NCBI GenBank assembly: GCA_027452265.1
Contig: DAIDGR010000025.1
Location: 1-64,000, forward strand
Source of the DNA: Caulobacteraceae bacterium
Lineage (GTDB): Bacteria > Pseudomonadota > Alphaproteobacteria > Caulobacterales > Caulobacteraceae
Direction: 5' to 3'
DNA: 64,000 nucleotides
The notes beneath the pieces were generated by a model. It saw only the letters and a program-made list of their open reading frames with translations, was not told the DNA's origin and made no database searches. Below are positions 47,260-55,810 of the stretch, one piece after another; the stretch's first letter is position 1, and every line of letters begins with the position of its first letter. The position numbers and the translations under genes are program-made.

Positions 47260-48735
47260 ATGCGGCGCGTGACGACAGGACCTGGCTTGAGCCCGCCCCC
47301 GAGGGCGCGTGCAGCGGCGCTCGCCCTGGCCATGGGCCTTGCCGGTTGCGCCGCCGTGGGCCCCAACTACACGCCGCCGAAGCCGACCGCCGGGACGACC
47401 TTCGCCATGACCGGCGACGCCGCTCCCAGCGCGTTGCGTCTGGATGCGCCGGTCGACAGGCCGTGGTGGGGCGTCCTCAACTCCAGCAAGCTCGATCAGA
47501 CGATCCGTCAGGCGGTCGCGGGCAGTCCGACCTTGGCGGCGGCCGACGCGACTCTGGGCGAGGCCCGGCAGGAGGCGGCGGCGGCGCACGGCGGGCGTTA
47601 TCCGCAGGTGACCGGGGGCGTGGGCTATCAGCGCGAGCGGATCAATGTCTCGGCGCTCGGCTTTCCCGGCTTTCCGAGCCCGACCATCGGCCTCTACACG
47701 GTCGGGGCGAACGTTTCCTATGACCTCGACCTGTTCGGAGGAGAGCGGCGGCGCGTCGAGGCGGCGGACGCCCAGGCCAAGGCGGCGGCCTGGCGGGCCG
47801 AGGCGGCCTATCTCACCCTCACCGGCCAGGTGGCCGAAAACGCGGCGGCGATCGCCGATCTCAATGCCCAGATCGGCGCCCTGAAGGCGGTGATCCATGA
47901 CGACGAGGTCGATATCGGACTGATCCGCGCAGCCGAGGAAGCCGGGGGTGACGCCCGTTCCCACATTCTCGGTGGGCGGGCCAAGCTTGCGCGCGACACG
48001 GCCGCCCTGGCCCCTTTGCAGCAGGCGCTGAGCCTGCGTCGCCATGCCCTCGCCCAGCTCGCGGGCCATAGCCCCGATGGCTGGACCCCACCGGATTTCA
48101 CGGTCTCGGACTTCAGTCCTCCCGCCGACCTGGTCCTCGCCACGCCCTCGACCCTGGTCCGGAGGCGTCCTGACATTCAGGCGGCCGAGGCCGACCTGCA
48201 CGCGGCCAGCGCCAGGATCGGCGTGGCCACGGCCGACCTCTATCCCGATGTGCGCGTGACGGCGGGCATCACGCAGGAGGCCCTGACGCCGCAGAACCTG
48301 CCGCAGTTCGCGGCCACGGCGTACAATTTCGGACCCCAGCTCTCCTTGCCCCTGTTCGACGGCGGGATCCTGAGGGCCCGGCGCCATGCCGCGGTGGAGG
48401 CGGCCAAGGTCTCCGAGGCGCGTTATCGCGCGACCGTGGTCCAGGCCCTGACGGAGGTGGCCGACGCCCTGAGCGCCGTGGGCGAGGACGATCAGCGAAT
48501 CGCCAGCCTGACCAAGGTCGAACGCCTGGCCCAGGCCTCGCTTGAGGACGCGCGCAACGCCTATCGCCTGGGCGGCGCGCCTTTCGCCGATCTCGTCAAT
48601 GCGCAGGACAGTCTCGACGCCGCCCGTCGGGACCTGGTGGCGGCCCAGGGCCAGAGGCTGGGCGACCTGGTGACGCTCCTGGCCGCGGCGGCGGGAGACT
48701 GGCGCGAGACCCCGTCCGGCAAGGGCGGATCGTGA
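47260..48735 (+). CDS. NodT-family outer-membrane efflux lipoprotein
   Basis: 491 aa. A signal peptide with lipobox LAGC (C30 by this start) anchors it as a lipoprotein; GPNYTPPKPT follows as in NodT/OprM proteins. Two TolC-like repeats of long helices are seen, and VSYDLDLFGGERRRVEAADA and FGPQLSLPLFDGG mark the beta-barrel strands. It supplies the outer-membrane channel for the EmrAB-like pair. GGAGGGG is very close to ATG 47260; a GTG at 47269 with better spacing is an alternative start. Confidence 0.93.
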   Translation: MRRVTTGPGLSPPPRARAAALALAMGLAGCAAVGPNYTPPKPTAGTTFAMTGDAAPSALRLDAPVDRPWWGVLNSSKLDQTIRQAVAGSPTLAAADATLGEARQEAAAAHGGRYPQVTGGVGYQRERINVSALGFPGFPSPTIGLYTVGANVSYDLDLFGGERRRVEAADAQAKAAAWRAEAAYLTLTGQVAENAAAIADLNAQIGALKAVIHDDEVDIGLIRAAEEAGGDARSHILGGRAKLARDTAALAPLQQALSLRRHALAQLAGHSPDGWTPPDFTVSDFSPPADLVLATPSTLVRRRPDIQAAEADLHAASARIGVATADLYPDVRVTAGITQEALTPQNLPQFAATAYNFGPQLSLPLFDGGILRARRHAAVEAAKVSEARYRATVVQALTEVADALSAVGEDDQRIASLTKVERLAQASLEDARNAYRLGGAPFADLVNAQDSLDAARRDLVAAQGQRLGDLVTLLAAAAGDWRETPSGKGGS

Positions 48736-48914
48736 CCTTGGGCCGGCCTTGGCGACACGGCCATCCAGGCCGGACGGCGCGGGTGCGACATCACGTCCCT
48801 TTCAGGTCGTCGCGCCGCCCCTGATCTTGACCCCGAGTTGCCGCCGGACGATGGACGCCCTACCAATAGGCGCTCCTGGCCGACAGCCCCGCCTCTTTGT
48901 GACAACTGTACTGG

Positions 48915-50786
48915 GTGATCTTGATGCCGGATGGAGACGTCTCCGCTGCCGCCAATCGCGTTCCTGGACTGGAGCCGGCGCCGACCCGCCATCGCGCCCT
49001 GGTCGAATGGGTGCGCGAAATCGCCGCCCTGACCCGGCCGGACCGGGTGCGGTGGTGCGACGGGTCTGAGGCGGAATGGCGTGAGCTGACCGACCAGATG
49101 GTCGCCTCCGGGTCCCTGATTCCTCTGAACCCGGCCAAGCGCCCCAACAGCTTCTACGCCGCCTCGGACCCCAAGGACGTGGCCCGGGTCGAGAGCCGCA
49201 CCTTCATCTGCTCGCATGACGAGGCTGATGCCGGCCCCAGCAACAACTGGCGCGAGCCGGTCGGCATGAAGGCCGAACTCCACGGCCTGTTCGAGGGCTG
49301 CATGCGTGGACGCACCCTCTATGTGGTGCCCTTCTGCATGGGACCGGTGGGCTCACCCATCAGCGCGCTCGGCGTGGAGCTCACCGACAGCCCCTACGTG
49401 GTCATTTCCATGCGGATCATGACCCGCATGGGCCGGGCGGCCCTGGAGGCCCTGGGCGAGGACGGATTTTTCGTTCCGGCGGTGCACAGCGTCGGAAAGC
49501 CCCTGGCGCCGGGCGAGACCGACGTCGCCTGGCCGTGCAACGAGACCAAATATATCTGCCATTTCCCGGAGACGCGGGAGATCTGGTCGTTCGGCTCGGG
49601 CTATGGGGGCAATGCCCTCCTGGGCAAGAAGTGCTACGCCCTGCGCATCGCCTCGGTGATGGCCCGGGACGAGGGCTGGCTGGCCGAGCACATGCTGATC
49701 CTCAAGCTCACCTCTCCCGAGGGCCGCGCCCATTTCATCGCCGCGGCCTTCCCCAGCGCCTGCGGCAAGACCAACCTTTCCATGCTCCAGCCGACCCTGG
49801 CGGGCTGGAAGGCCGAGACCGTGGGCGACGATATCTGCTGGATGCGATTTGCCCCGGATGGGACGCTTCGGGCGATCAATCCTGAGGCCGGGTTCTTTGG
49901 CGTGGCGCCGGGCACCGGCGAGGCCACCAACGCCAACGCCATCGCCGCGCTCAACGCCAACTGCCTGTTCACCAATGTCGCCCTGACCAAGGACGGCGAT
50001 GTCTGGTGGGAAGGACTGACCGAGCATCCGCCGGAGGGCCTGACCGACTGGAAGGGCCGGGCCTGGAGCCCCGCCACGGGCGAGCCCGCGGCCCACCCGA
50101 ACGCGCGCTTCACCGCGCCGGCGGGCCAGTGCCCCTCGATCGCGCCGGAGTGGGAGGACCCGCAGGGCGTTCCGATCTCCGCCATCCTGTTCGGAGGTCG
50201 CCGCGCCAGCGCCGTACCGCTCGTGACCGAGGCGTTCGACTGGGACCACGGCGTCTTCCTGGCCTCGAACGTGGCCTCGGAGGGGACGGCGGCGGCCGAG
50301 AACAAGGTCGGCGAACTGCGCCGCGACCCGTTCGCCATGCTGCCCTTCTGCGGCTACAATATGGGCGACTATTTCGCCCACTGGCTGAAGATGGGCGCCA
50401 AGGCGGACCCGGCGCGCCGGCCGCGCATCTTCTTCGTCAATTGGTTCCGCAAGGACGCCAAGGGCCGCTATGTGTGGCCAGGTTTTGGCGACAACAGCCG
50501 TGTTCTCAAATGGATCGTCGAGCGGCTGGAGGGTCGGGCCGGGGCGGTGGAGACGGCGATCGGCCACGTGCCCGCCTCCAAGGACCTGGACCTCGACGGT
50601 CTGGACCTCGCCCCGGCCGATCTCGACCTCCTGCTCGGTGTGGACGCCGAGGTCTGGCGTGAGGAGGCGTCGCTGATTCCGCCCGCCTATGAACGGTTCG
50701 GCGACCGCCTTCCGGGCGCGCTCTGGGCGCAGTACGACGCCCTGGTGCGTCGTCTGGGCGGGGCGCCGGCTCACGGCCAGGCCTGA
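48915..50786 (+). CDS. pckG: Phosphoenolpyruvate carboxykinase (GTP)
   Basis: About 620 aa. Converts oxaloacetate and GTP to PEP for gluconeogenesis. The GTP-type kinase signature [13 protein letters not shown] (active cysteine C280 counted from ATG 48924) and [13 protein letters not shown] are present. GTG 48915 or ATG 48924 can be the start; neither has an obvious Shine-Dalgarno sequence. Upstream 188 bases hold no repeat. The TGA is followed 14 bases later by a GTG-started gene, so these two may be co-transcribed. Confidence 0.96.
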   Translation: MILMPDGDVSAAANRVPGLEPAPTRHRALVEWVREIAALTRPDRVRWCDGSEAEWRELTDQMVASGSLIPLNPAKRPNSFYAASDPKDVARVESRTFICSHDEADAGPSNNWREPVGMKAELHGLFEGCMRGRTLYVVPFCMGPVGSPISALGVELTDSPYVVISMRIMTRMGRAALEALGEDGFFVPAVHSVGKPLAPGETDVAWPCNETKYICHFPETREIWSFGSGYGGNALLGKKCYALRIASVMARDEGWLAEHMLILKLTSPEGRAHFIAAAFPSACGKTNLSMLQPTLAGWKAETVGDDICWMRFAPDGTLRAINPEAGFFGVAPGTGEATNANAIAALNANCLFTNVALTKDGDVWWEGLTEHPPEGLTDWKGRAWSPATGEPAAHPNARFTAPAGQCPSIAPEWEDPQGVPISAILFGGRRASAVPLVTEAFDWDHGVFLASNVASEGTAAAENKVGELRRDPFAMLPFCGYNMGDYFAHWLKMGAKADPARRPRIFFVNWFRKDAKGRYVWPGFGDNSRVLKWIVERLEGRAGAVETAIGHVPASKDLDLDGLDLAPADLDLLLGVDAEVWREEASLIPPAYERFGDRLPGALWAQYDALVRRLGGAPAHGQA

Positions 50787-50799
50787 AGGGGCCATCGGC

Positions 50800-51540
50800 G
50801 TGGAGGGGCAGACGCGGACGACAGTCACGGTCGCGAGCCAGTTTCGCGGCCCGCCGCAGTCCGGCAATGGCGGCTATGTCTGCGGCCTGCTGGCTGAGGC
50901 GCTCGGCGGTCCGGTCACGGCCATGTTGCGCGCGCCGGTCCCTCTGGATCAGGCCCTGACCCTGGTCGCCGATGGCGAAACCGCGCGTCTTGTCGGACCG
51001 GGCGAGACTCTGATCGGCGAGGCGCGGCGCGCCGCGCCGGAGGATCTGCCCGCGCCTCCCGCCCCGCCGTCCCTGGCTCAGGCCCGCGCGGCGGCGGAGC
51101 GCTTCGTCGGTCTGCAACGCACCTTCCACCCGATCTGCTTCACCTGCGGCCCCAGTCTGGCGGACGGCGTCGGGCTGCGCGTCTTCGCCGGCCAGATCGA
51201 AGGTGCGCCCGCCGGACACGTCGCCGGCCCCTGGACGCCGCACGCGGCCTTTGCCGGCGCCGATGGCCTTATCCCCGCTCCGATCATCTGGGCGGCCCTG
51301 GATTGCCCGGGTTCGGTGGCCTGGGTGGTGCAGGAGGGCGGCGGCGGCCTACTGGGGACCATGACCGCTCAGGTGCTTCGCCACCCGAAGCCCGGCGAGA
51401 CCCTGACCGTGCTCGCCTGGCCGATGACGCTCAGCGGCCGAAAGCGTTTCGCGGGCACGGCCCTCTACAGCGCGGAGGGTGAACTTCTGGCCCACAGCGC
51501 TCAGATCTGGATCGGGCGCGCCCCGGTCAGCCCGGAATAG
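50800..51540 (+). CDS. Hotdog-fold thioesterase-like protein
   Basis: 246 aa from GTG 50800 behind AAGGGG. The C-terminal part ([59 protein letters not shown]) is the second hotdog domain of a TesB/PaaI-like double fold; the N-terminal part is a shorter first domain. [11 protein letters not shown] cysteine pair lies between. Likely cleaves or binds an acyl-CoA. It sits 13 bases after pckG. Confidence 0.7.
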   Translation: MEGQTRTTVTVASQFRGPPQSGNGGYVCGLLAEALGGPVTAMLRAPVPLDQALTLVADGETARLVGPGETLIGEARRAAPEDLPAPPAPPSLAQARAAAERFVGLQRTFHPICFTCGPSLADGVGLRVFAGQIEGAPAGHVAGPWTPHAAFAGADGLIPAPIIWAALDCPGSVAWVVQEGGGGLLGTMTAQVLRHPKPGETLTVLAWPMTLSGRKRFAGTALYSAEGELLAHSAQIWIGRAPVSPE

Positions 51541-51564
51541 GCGCGCGAGGACTCCGCAACCCAT

Positions 51565-51682
51565 CTAGAGCGCGTTGCGTTCGGACGGAATCGACCCGGC
51601 GGGTCGTAACGCGCTCAAGGACTCTAAGACCGAGCACGATTCAGCGTTTTCGCCGGTTCCGCGAAAACGCATCGTGCTCTAG
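51565..51682 (+). repeat. 112-bp bipartite repeat, copy 4, with CTAGAG...CTCTAG ends
   Basis: The 112-bp core is 51568-51679. It is bounded by CTAGAG (51565-51570) and CTCTAG (51677-51682), so its terminal inverted repeat is 3 bases longer than in the other copies. One mismatch occurs in the right arm of the first hairpin. Three GANTC sites are inside, 51588-51592, 51620-51624 and 51638-51642. It separates two tandem genes. Confidence 0.9.
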
Positions 51683-51743
51683 CGTCCGGCGAGCCTGGGC
51701 GTATAGAAGCGACGACAAAGTCGACGTCAGGGAGAAAACGCTC

Positions 51744-52916
51744 ATGCGTGAAGCCGTCATCGTTTCCTATGCCCGTACCGGACTGGCCAAGTCCGGCCGC
51801 GGCGGGTTCAACATCACCCCCACCGTCTCCATGGCGGCCCACGCGGTGAAGCACGCGGTGGCGCGCTCCGGCATTGAGGCCGAGGCCATTGAGGACTGCT
51901 TCATGGGCAATGTGGCGCATGGCGCGGGCAATCTGGGCCGTCAGGCGGCCCTGCTCGCCGGTCTGCCGATCACCACCTCGGGGGTGACGATCAATCGCTT
52001 CTGCTCGTCGGGCCTGCAGACCATCGCCATGGCCGCCCGTTATGTCACCGACGACGGCGCCGACGCGGTGGTCGCCGGCGGCGTGGAGTCGATCAGCTTT
52101 CCGGGCTCCGGGGTGGGCCAGGGCAACAACGATCCCAAGCTCACCGAGATGTATCCCGACATCTTCATGCCGATGATCGACACCGCCGACATCGTCGCCA
52201 AGCGCTACCAGGTCAGTCGCGAAGATCAGGACGCCTATTCGCTGGAGTCGCAGCGTCGCATGGCGGCGGCGCAGCAGGCGGGCAAGTTCAAGGACGAGAT
52301 CGTGCCCATGGCCACCAAGATGAAGGTGGTGGACAAGGAGACCAAGGCCGAGAGCATCGTCGACTACACGGTCAACCGCGACGAATGTAACCGTCCCGAC
52401 ACCACGCTGGAGGGACTGAGCAGCCTGCAGCCGGTGCGGGGACCTGGCAATTTCATCACCGCGGGCAACGCCTCTCAGCTCTCCGACGGCGCCGCCGCCG
52501 TGGTGGTGATGGAGGCCAAGGCGGCCGAGCGCCGGGGGCTTGAGCCCATGGGCATCTTCAGGGGCTGGGCGGTGGCCGGCTGCGCCCCGGACGAGATGGG
52601 AATCGGCCCGGTCTTCGCCGTGCCTCGACTGCTCGAACGCCACGGCCTGAAGGTCGACGACATCGATCTCTGGGAGCTGAACGAGGCTTTCGCCAGCCAG
52701 TGCCTCTACAGCCGCAACCGGCTTGGCATCGACCCCGACAAGTACAACGTCAATGGCGGCTCGATCGCGATCGGCCATCCGTTTGGCATGACCGGTGCGC
52801 GGCTCACCGGCCACGTGCTGCAGGAAGCCAAGCGGCGCGGCAATGTGAAGTATGCCGTGGTCACCATGTGCATCGGCGGCGGCATGGGCGGAGCGGGCCT
52901 CTTCGAGGTCGTCTGA
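51744..52916 (+). CDS. Acetyl-CoA acetyltransferase (thiolase)
   Basis: 390 aa, the typical thiolase length. Catalytic residues are visible: nucleophile C87 in NRFCSSG, H345 in GHPFGMTG and C376 in MCIGGGMG. It performs either thiolytic cleavage of 3-ketoacyl-CoA or condensation of two acetyl-CoA; the degradative class is perhaps favoured by the residues around NEAFASQ. AGGGAG lies 9 bases before ATG 51744. It follows the repeat and precedes an MFS gene, with no obvious beta-oxidation operon around. Confidence 0.94.
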   Translation: MREAVIVSYARTGLAKSGRGGFNITPTVSMAAHAVKHAVARSGIEAEAIEDCFMGNVAHGAGNLGRQAALLAGLPITTSGVTINRFCSSGLQTIAMAARYVTDDGADAVVAGGVESISFPGSGVGQGNNDPKLTEMYPDIFMPMIDTADIVAKRYQVSREDQDAYSLESQRRMAAAQQAGKFKDEIVPMATKMKVVDKETKAESIVDYTVNRDECNRPDTTLEGLSSLQPVRGPGNFITAGNASQLSDGAAAVVVMEAKAAERRGLEPMGIFRGWAVAGCAPDEMGIGPVFAVPRLLERHGLKVDDIDLWELNEAFASQCLYSRNRLGIDPDKYNVNGGSIAIGHPFGMTGARLTGHVLQEAKRRGNVKYAVVTMCIGGGMGGAGLFEVV

Positions 52917-52986
52917 GCCGCCTCGCGCCCGGGTCCGTACGGGTCCGGGCGCAGCCCTCATCCTGTTTCGCGAGTCCCCTGACGAC

Positions 52987-54351
52987 GTGACCGACGCCGC
53001 TGCGCCGACCGCCGCGCAAGATGACCTGACGGGCGACGAGCTCGCCGCGGCCGAGGCCGCTTATGACCGGTTCGTCTGGGACCACCTGCCGCGCAACTTC
53101 GCCGGGCACTTCATCCACGGCGCCCTGGGCATGACGGGCTTTCGCCTGGTCAACAGCCTGACGATCATGCCGGCCTATCTCAGCCTGCTGTCCGGCGGCT
53201 CAGCCCTGTTTGTGGGCCTTGGCCAATCCTTGCAGCAGCTTGGCGGCGTCGTGTCTCCGGTGGTCGGGGCCACCTTTGTCGAGCATCGAAGGAAGGTCCT
53301 GCCCATCTCGATGGTGATGGGCGCGCTGATGCGGGTCCAGGTCCTGATCCTGGGGCTGGCGGGCTTCTTCCTGCACGGCCGCCCCCTGCTTTACGTCGTG
53401 CTCGCCGCCTTGTTTCTGCTGGGACTGTTCTCCGGGGCCCAGGGCGTGGCCTTTCAGCTTCTGCTCGCCAAGGTCATCCCGATCACCCGACGCGGAGCCC
53501 TGCAGGCCGTGCGCAATATGATCGGCGGTTCGATCGCCGCCGCCCTGGCCTGGTGGGCGGGGGCCTATCTCGTTCAACGCAACGTATTCGGCAATGGCTA
53601 TGGGGTCACCTTCCTGACCGCCTTTGTCCTGACCAGCGCCGGGCTGGCGGCCCTGGGCCTCTTCATGGTCGAGCCCTCGCCGCCGCGCGTGCGGCCCAAG
53701 ACGAGGCTTTCCGCCCGCCTGCGCGAGTTTCCGGCCCTGTTCGTTCAGGATCGCGGCTTCATGCTGTTCATGATCGCCCAGACCCTGGCCACGGCGGGAA
53801 GGATCGGCGCCCCGTTCTACATCCTGTTCGCGGGGCGCTCGATGTCGCTGGACGGCAAGACGGTCGGCCTGCTGTCGCTGATCTCCCTCGGCTCGGACAC
53901 CGTCACCAACCTCCTCTGGGGCCTGACCGGAGACCGCTTCGGCTTCCGCTTCACCTTCTGCCTCTCCCTGATCGTATGGATTGGCGGCACGGCGCTCCTG
54001 ATGGCGGCGCCGGACCTCCCCACGGTTCACCTTCTGGGTCTCAACCTCGGCTCGGTGGCGTTCATTCTCGTGGCCTTCTTCGCCCTCGGCGGGGCGCAGT
54101 CCGGCTTTCTGATGAGCTCGCAGACCATGGTCCTGGAGTTCGGCGCGCGCGAGGACGTGCCCATGCGTCTGGCCCTTATGGCCACCGGTCAGGGGACGAT
54201 GAACGCTCTGACGCCGCTGGTCGGCGGCCTGATCGCCGCGACCCTGGGCTATGAGGCCCTGTTTGGCGTCTCGGCCGTGTTCCTGATCGTGTCCCTGATC
54301 CTGCTGGTCGCCGTGGTCGAGGAGCCGCGCCTGCGCCGCCGCGCGGCCTAG
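52987..54351 (+). CDS. MFS transporter
   Basis: 454 aa from GTG 52987. About 12 hydrophobic segments after a ~45-residue acidic cytoplasmic N-terminus. TGDRFGFRF is a motif-A-like loop in the second half, while the first half has VVGATFVEHRRKVLP. The likely direction and substrate are not clear. The frame is open further upstream, but only over the end of the thiolase gene. The stop codon TAG is formed by the first bases of the repeat element at 54348. Confidence 0.82.
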   Translation: MTDAAAPTAAQDDLTGDELAAAEAAYDRFVWDHLPRNFAGHFIHGALGMTGFRLVNSLTIMPAYLSLLSGGSALFVGLGQSLQQLGGVVSPVVGATFVEHRRKVLPISMVMGALMRVQVLILGLAGFFLHGRPLLYVVLAALFLLGLFSGAQGVAFQLLLAKVIPITRRGALQAVRNMIGGSIAAALAWWAGAYLVQRNVFGNGYGVTFLTAFVLTSAGLAALGLFMVEPSPPRVRPKTRLSARLREFPALFVQDRGFMLFMIAQTLATAGRIGAPFYILFAGRSMSLDGKTVGLLSLISLGSDTVTNLLWGLTGDRFGFRFTFCLSLIVWIGGTALLMAAPDLPTVHLLGLNLGSVAFILVAFFALGGAQSGFLMSSQTMVLEFGAREDVPMRLALMATGQGTMNALTPLVGGLIAATLGYEALFGVSAVFLIVSLILLVAVVEEPRLRRRAA

Positions 54352-54465
54352 AGCGGATTTCGCACAGACGGAATCGCGATCGCAGTCGCCATCCGCTCTA
54401 GATTCAAACGTTTACGCGCCGTCTGACCGCCCAGACCGTTCCCATCTGGTCGGACGGCGCTCTAG
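54348..54465 (+). repeat. Second-type bipartite hairpin repeat bounded by CTAGAG...CTCTAG
   Basis: Two hairpins in tandem as in the 112-bp family, but different in sequence and 118 bp long. First: CTAGAGCGGAT (54348-54358) with ATCCGCTCTAG (54391-54401), perfect 11-bp arms. Second: GCGCCGTC (54416-54423) with GACGGCGC (54453-54460). GANTC sites at 54371-54375 and 54401-54405. It ends CTCTAG at 54465. The TAG in the first arm is the stop of the MFS gene. Confidence 0.8.
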
Positions 54466-54618
54466 GCTCAGACCCCATCACACGCGCCGCGGACATCGCG
54501 TTCAAAGCCATCGTGTTGCGCGCGGGCTTCGGCTATAGGGCGCGCCATCGCGCCGGCGGCGTTGGCCGGCCAATCGTCCAGGCCCGCCGCTTTGGGCCCC
54601 GTTCAAGGAAGTCACACC

Positions 54619-55707
54619 ATGCGTATCGGCGTTCCCACCGAGATCAAGACCCTGGAGTTCCGCGTCGGCGTCACCCCTGGCGTCGCCCAACGGCTGGTCC
54701 GTGAGGGCCATCAGGTGTTCATCGAATCGGGCGCCGGAGCGGGCATCGGCCTCGCCGACCAGGCCTATGTCGATGTCGGCGCCGCCATCCTGTCCACCGC
54801 CGACGAGGTGTTCGAAGCCGCGGACCTGATCGTCAAGGTCAAGGAGCCTCAGCCTGTGGAGATCGCCAGGCTCAAGCCGCGTCACATCCTGTTCACCTAT
54901 CTGCACCTCGCCGCCGATCCGGATCAGGCGCGCGGCCTGATGGCGTCCGGCGCCACCTGCATCGCCTACGAGACGATCACCGATCGCGCGGGCCGGTTGC
55001 CCTTGCTGGCGCCCATGAGCCAGGTCGCGGGGCGGATGGCGGTGGATGTCGGCGCCTATCACCTGATGAAGCCGGCCGGTGGGCGTGGCCTGCTGCTCGG
55101 CGGCGCGCCCGGCGTGCTTCCGGCGCGGGTGCTGATCCTGGGCGGCGGCGTGGCGGGCAAGCACGCGGCGGAAATGGCCGTGGGCCATGGCGCCGACGTC
55201 ACCCTGTTCGATATCTCCGCGGCGCGTCTTGAGCAGCTGGACGACCAGTTCGGCGGGCGGCTGAAGACCTGCTACTCGACCCACGATCTGGTGGCCGAGG
55301 CCCTGCCCACGGCCGATCTCGTCATTGGCTGCGTGCTCATTCCGGGAGCCGCGGCGCCCAAGCTGGTGACCCGGGCCGATCTGAAGACCATGCGCAAGGG
55401 CGCCGTTCTGGTGGACGTGGCGATCGACCAGGGCGGCTGCTTCGAGACCAGCCATCCGACCACCCATGCGGACCCGACCTTCGTCGTCGACGACATCCTG
55501 CACTATTGCGTGGCCAATATGCCCGGCGCGGCGCCTCTGACCTCGACCTATGCCCTGAACGCCGCCACCGCGCCCTACATCTCGCTTCTGGCGGGACGCG
55601 GGGTCGAGGAGGCCTTCGCCGAGGACGCTGGCTTCGCCGCCGGCCTCAATGTCCGCGCCGGACACATCACCCATCCGGCGGTGGCGCACGATCTGGGCCT
55701 GAACTGA
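54619..55707 (+). CDS. ald: Alanine dehydrogenase
   Basis: 362 aa. NAD-dependent deamination of alanine to pyruvate. Pyruvate-binding K75 (IVKVKEPQ) and H96 (FTYLHLA) are at the usual positions; the NAD loop is ILGGGVAGKHAAEMA, and DVAIDQGGCFET follows. AAGGAAG precedes ATG 54619; the earlier in-frame ATG at 54562 has no homology. It is monocistronic. The 267-base upstream region includes the second-type repeat (54348-54465) and 150 bases with no distinct promoter seen. Confidence 0.96.
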   Translation: MRIGVPTEIKTLEFRVGVTPGVAQRLVREGHQVFIESGAGAGIGLADQAYVDVGAAILSTADEVFEAADLIVKVKEPQPVEIARLKPRHILFTYLHLAADPDQARGLMASGATCIAYETITDRAGRLPLLAPMSQVAGRMAVDVGAYHLMKPAGGRGLLLGGAPGVLPARVLILGGGVAGKHAAEMAVGHGADVTLFDISAARLEQLDDQFGGRLKTCYSTHDLVAEALPTADLVIGCVLIPGAAAPKLVTRADLKTMRKGAVLVDVAIDQGGCFETSHPTTHADPTFVVDDILHYCVANMPGAAPLTSTYALNAATAPYISLLAGRGVEEAFAEDAGFAAGLNVRAGHITHPAVAHDLGLN

Positions 55708-55810
55708 CCCGAGGGCGCGCGCGGGGGAGGGCGCTTTTCTTCCCCGCGCCGCTTGCCAGGACTGGCGGCCTGGGCTTGATGATCCCTCGGGTCGAGGGAT
55801 GGAGGGTCGC

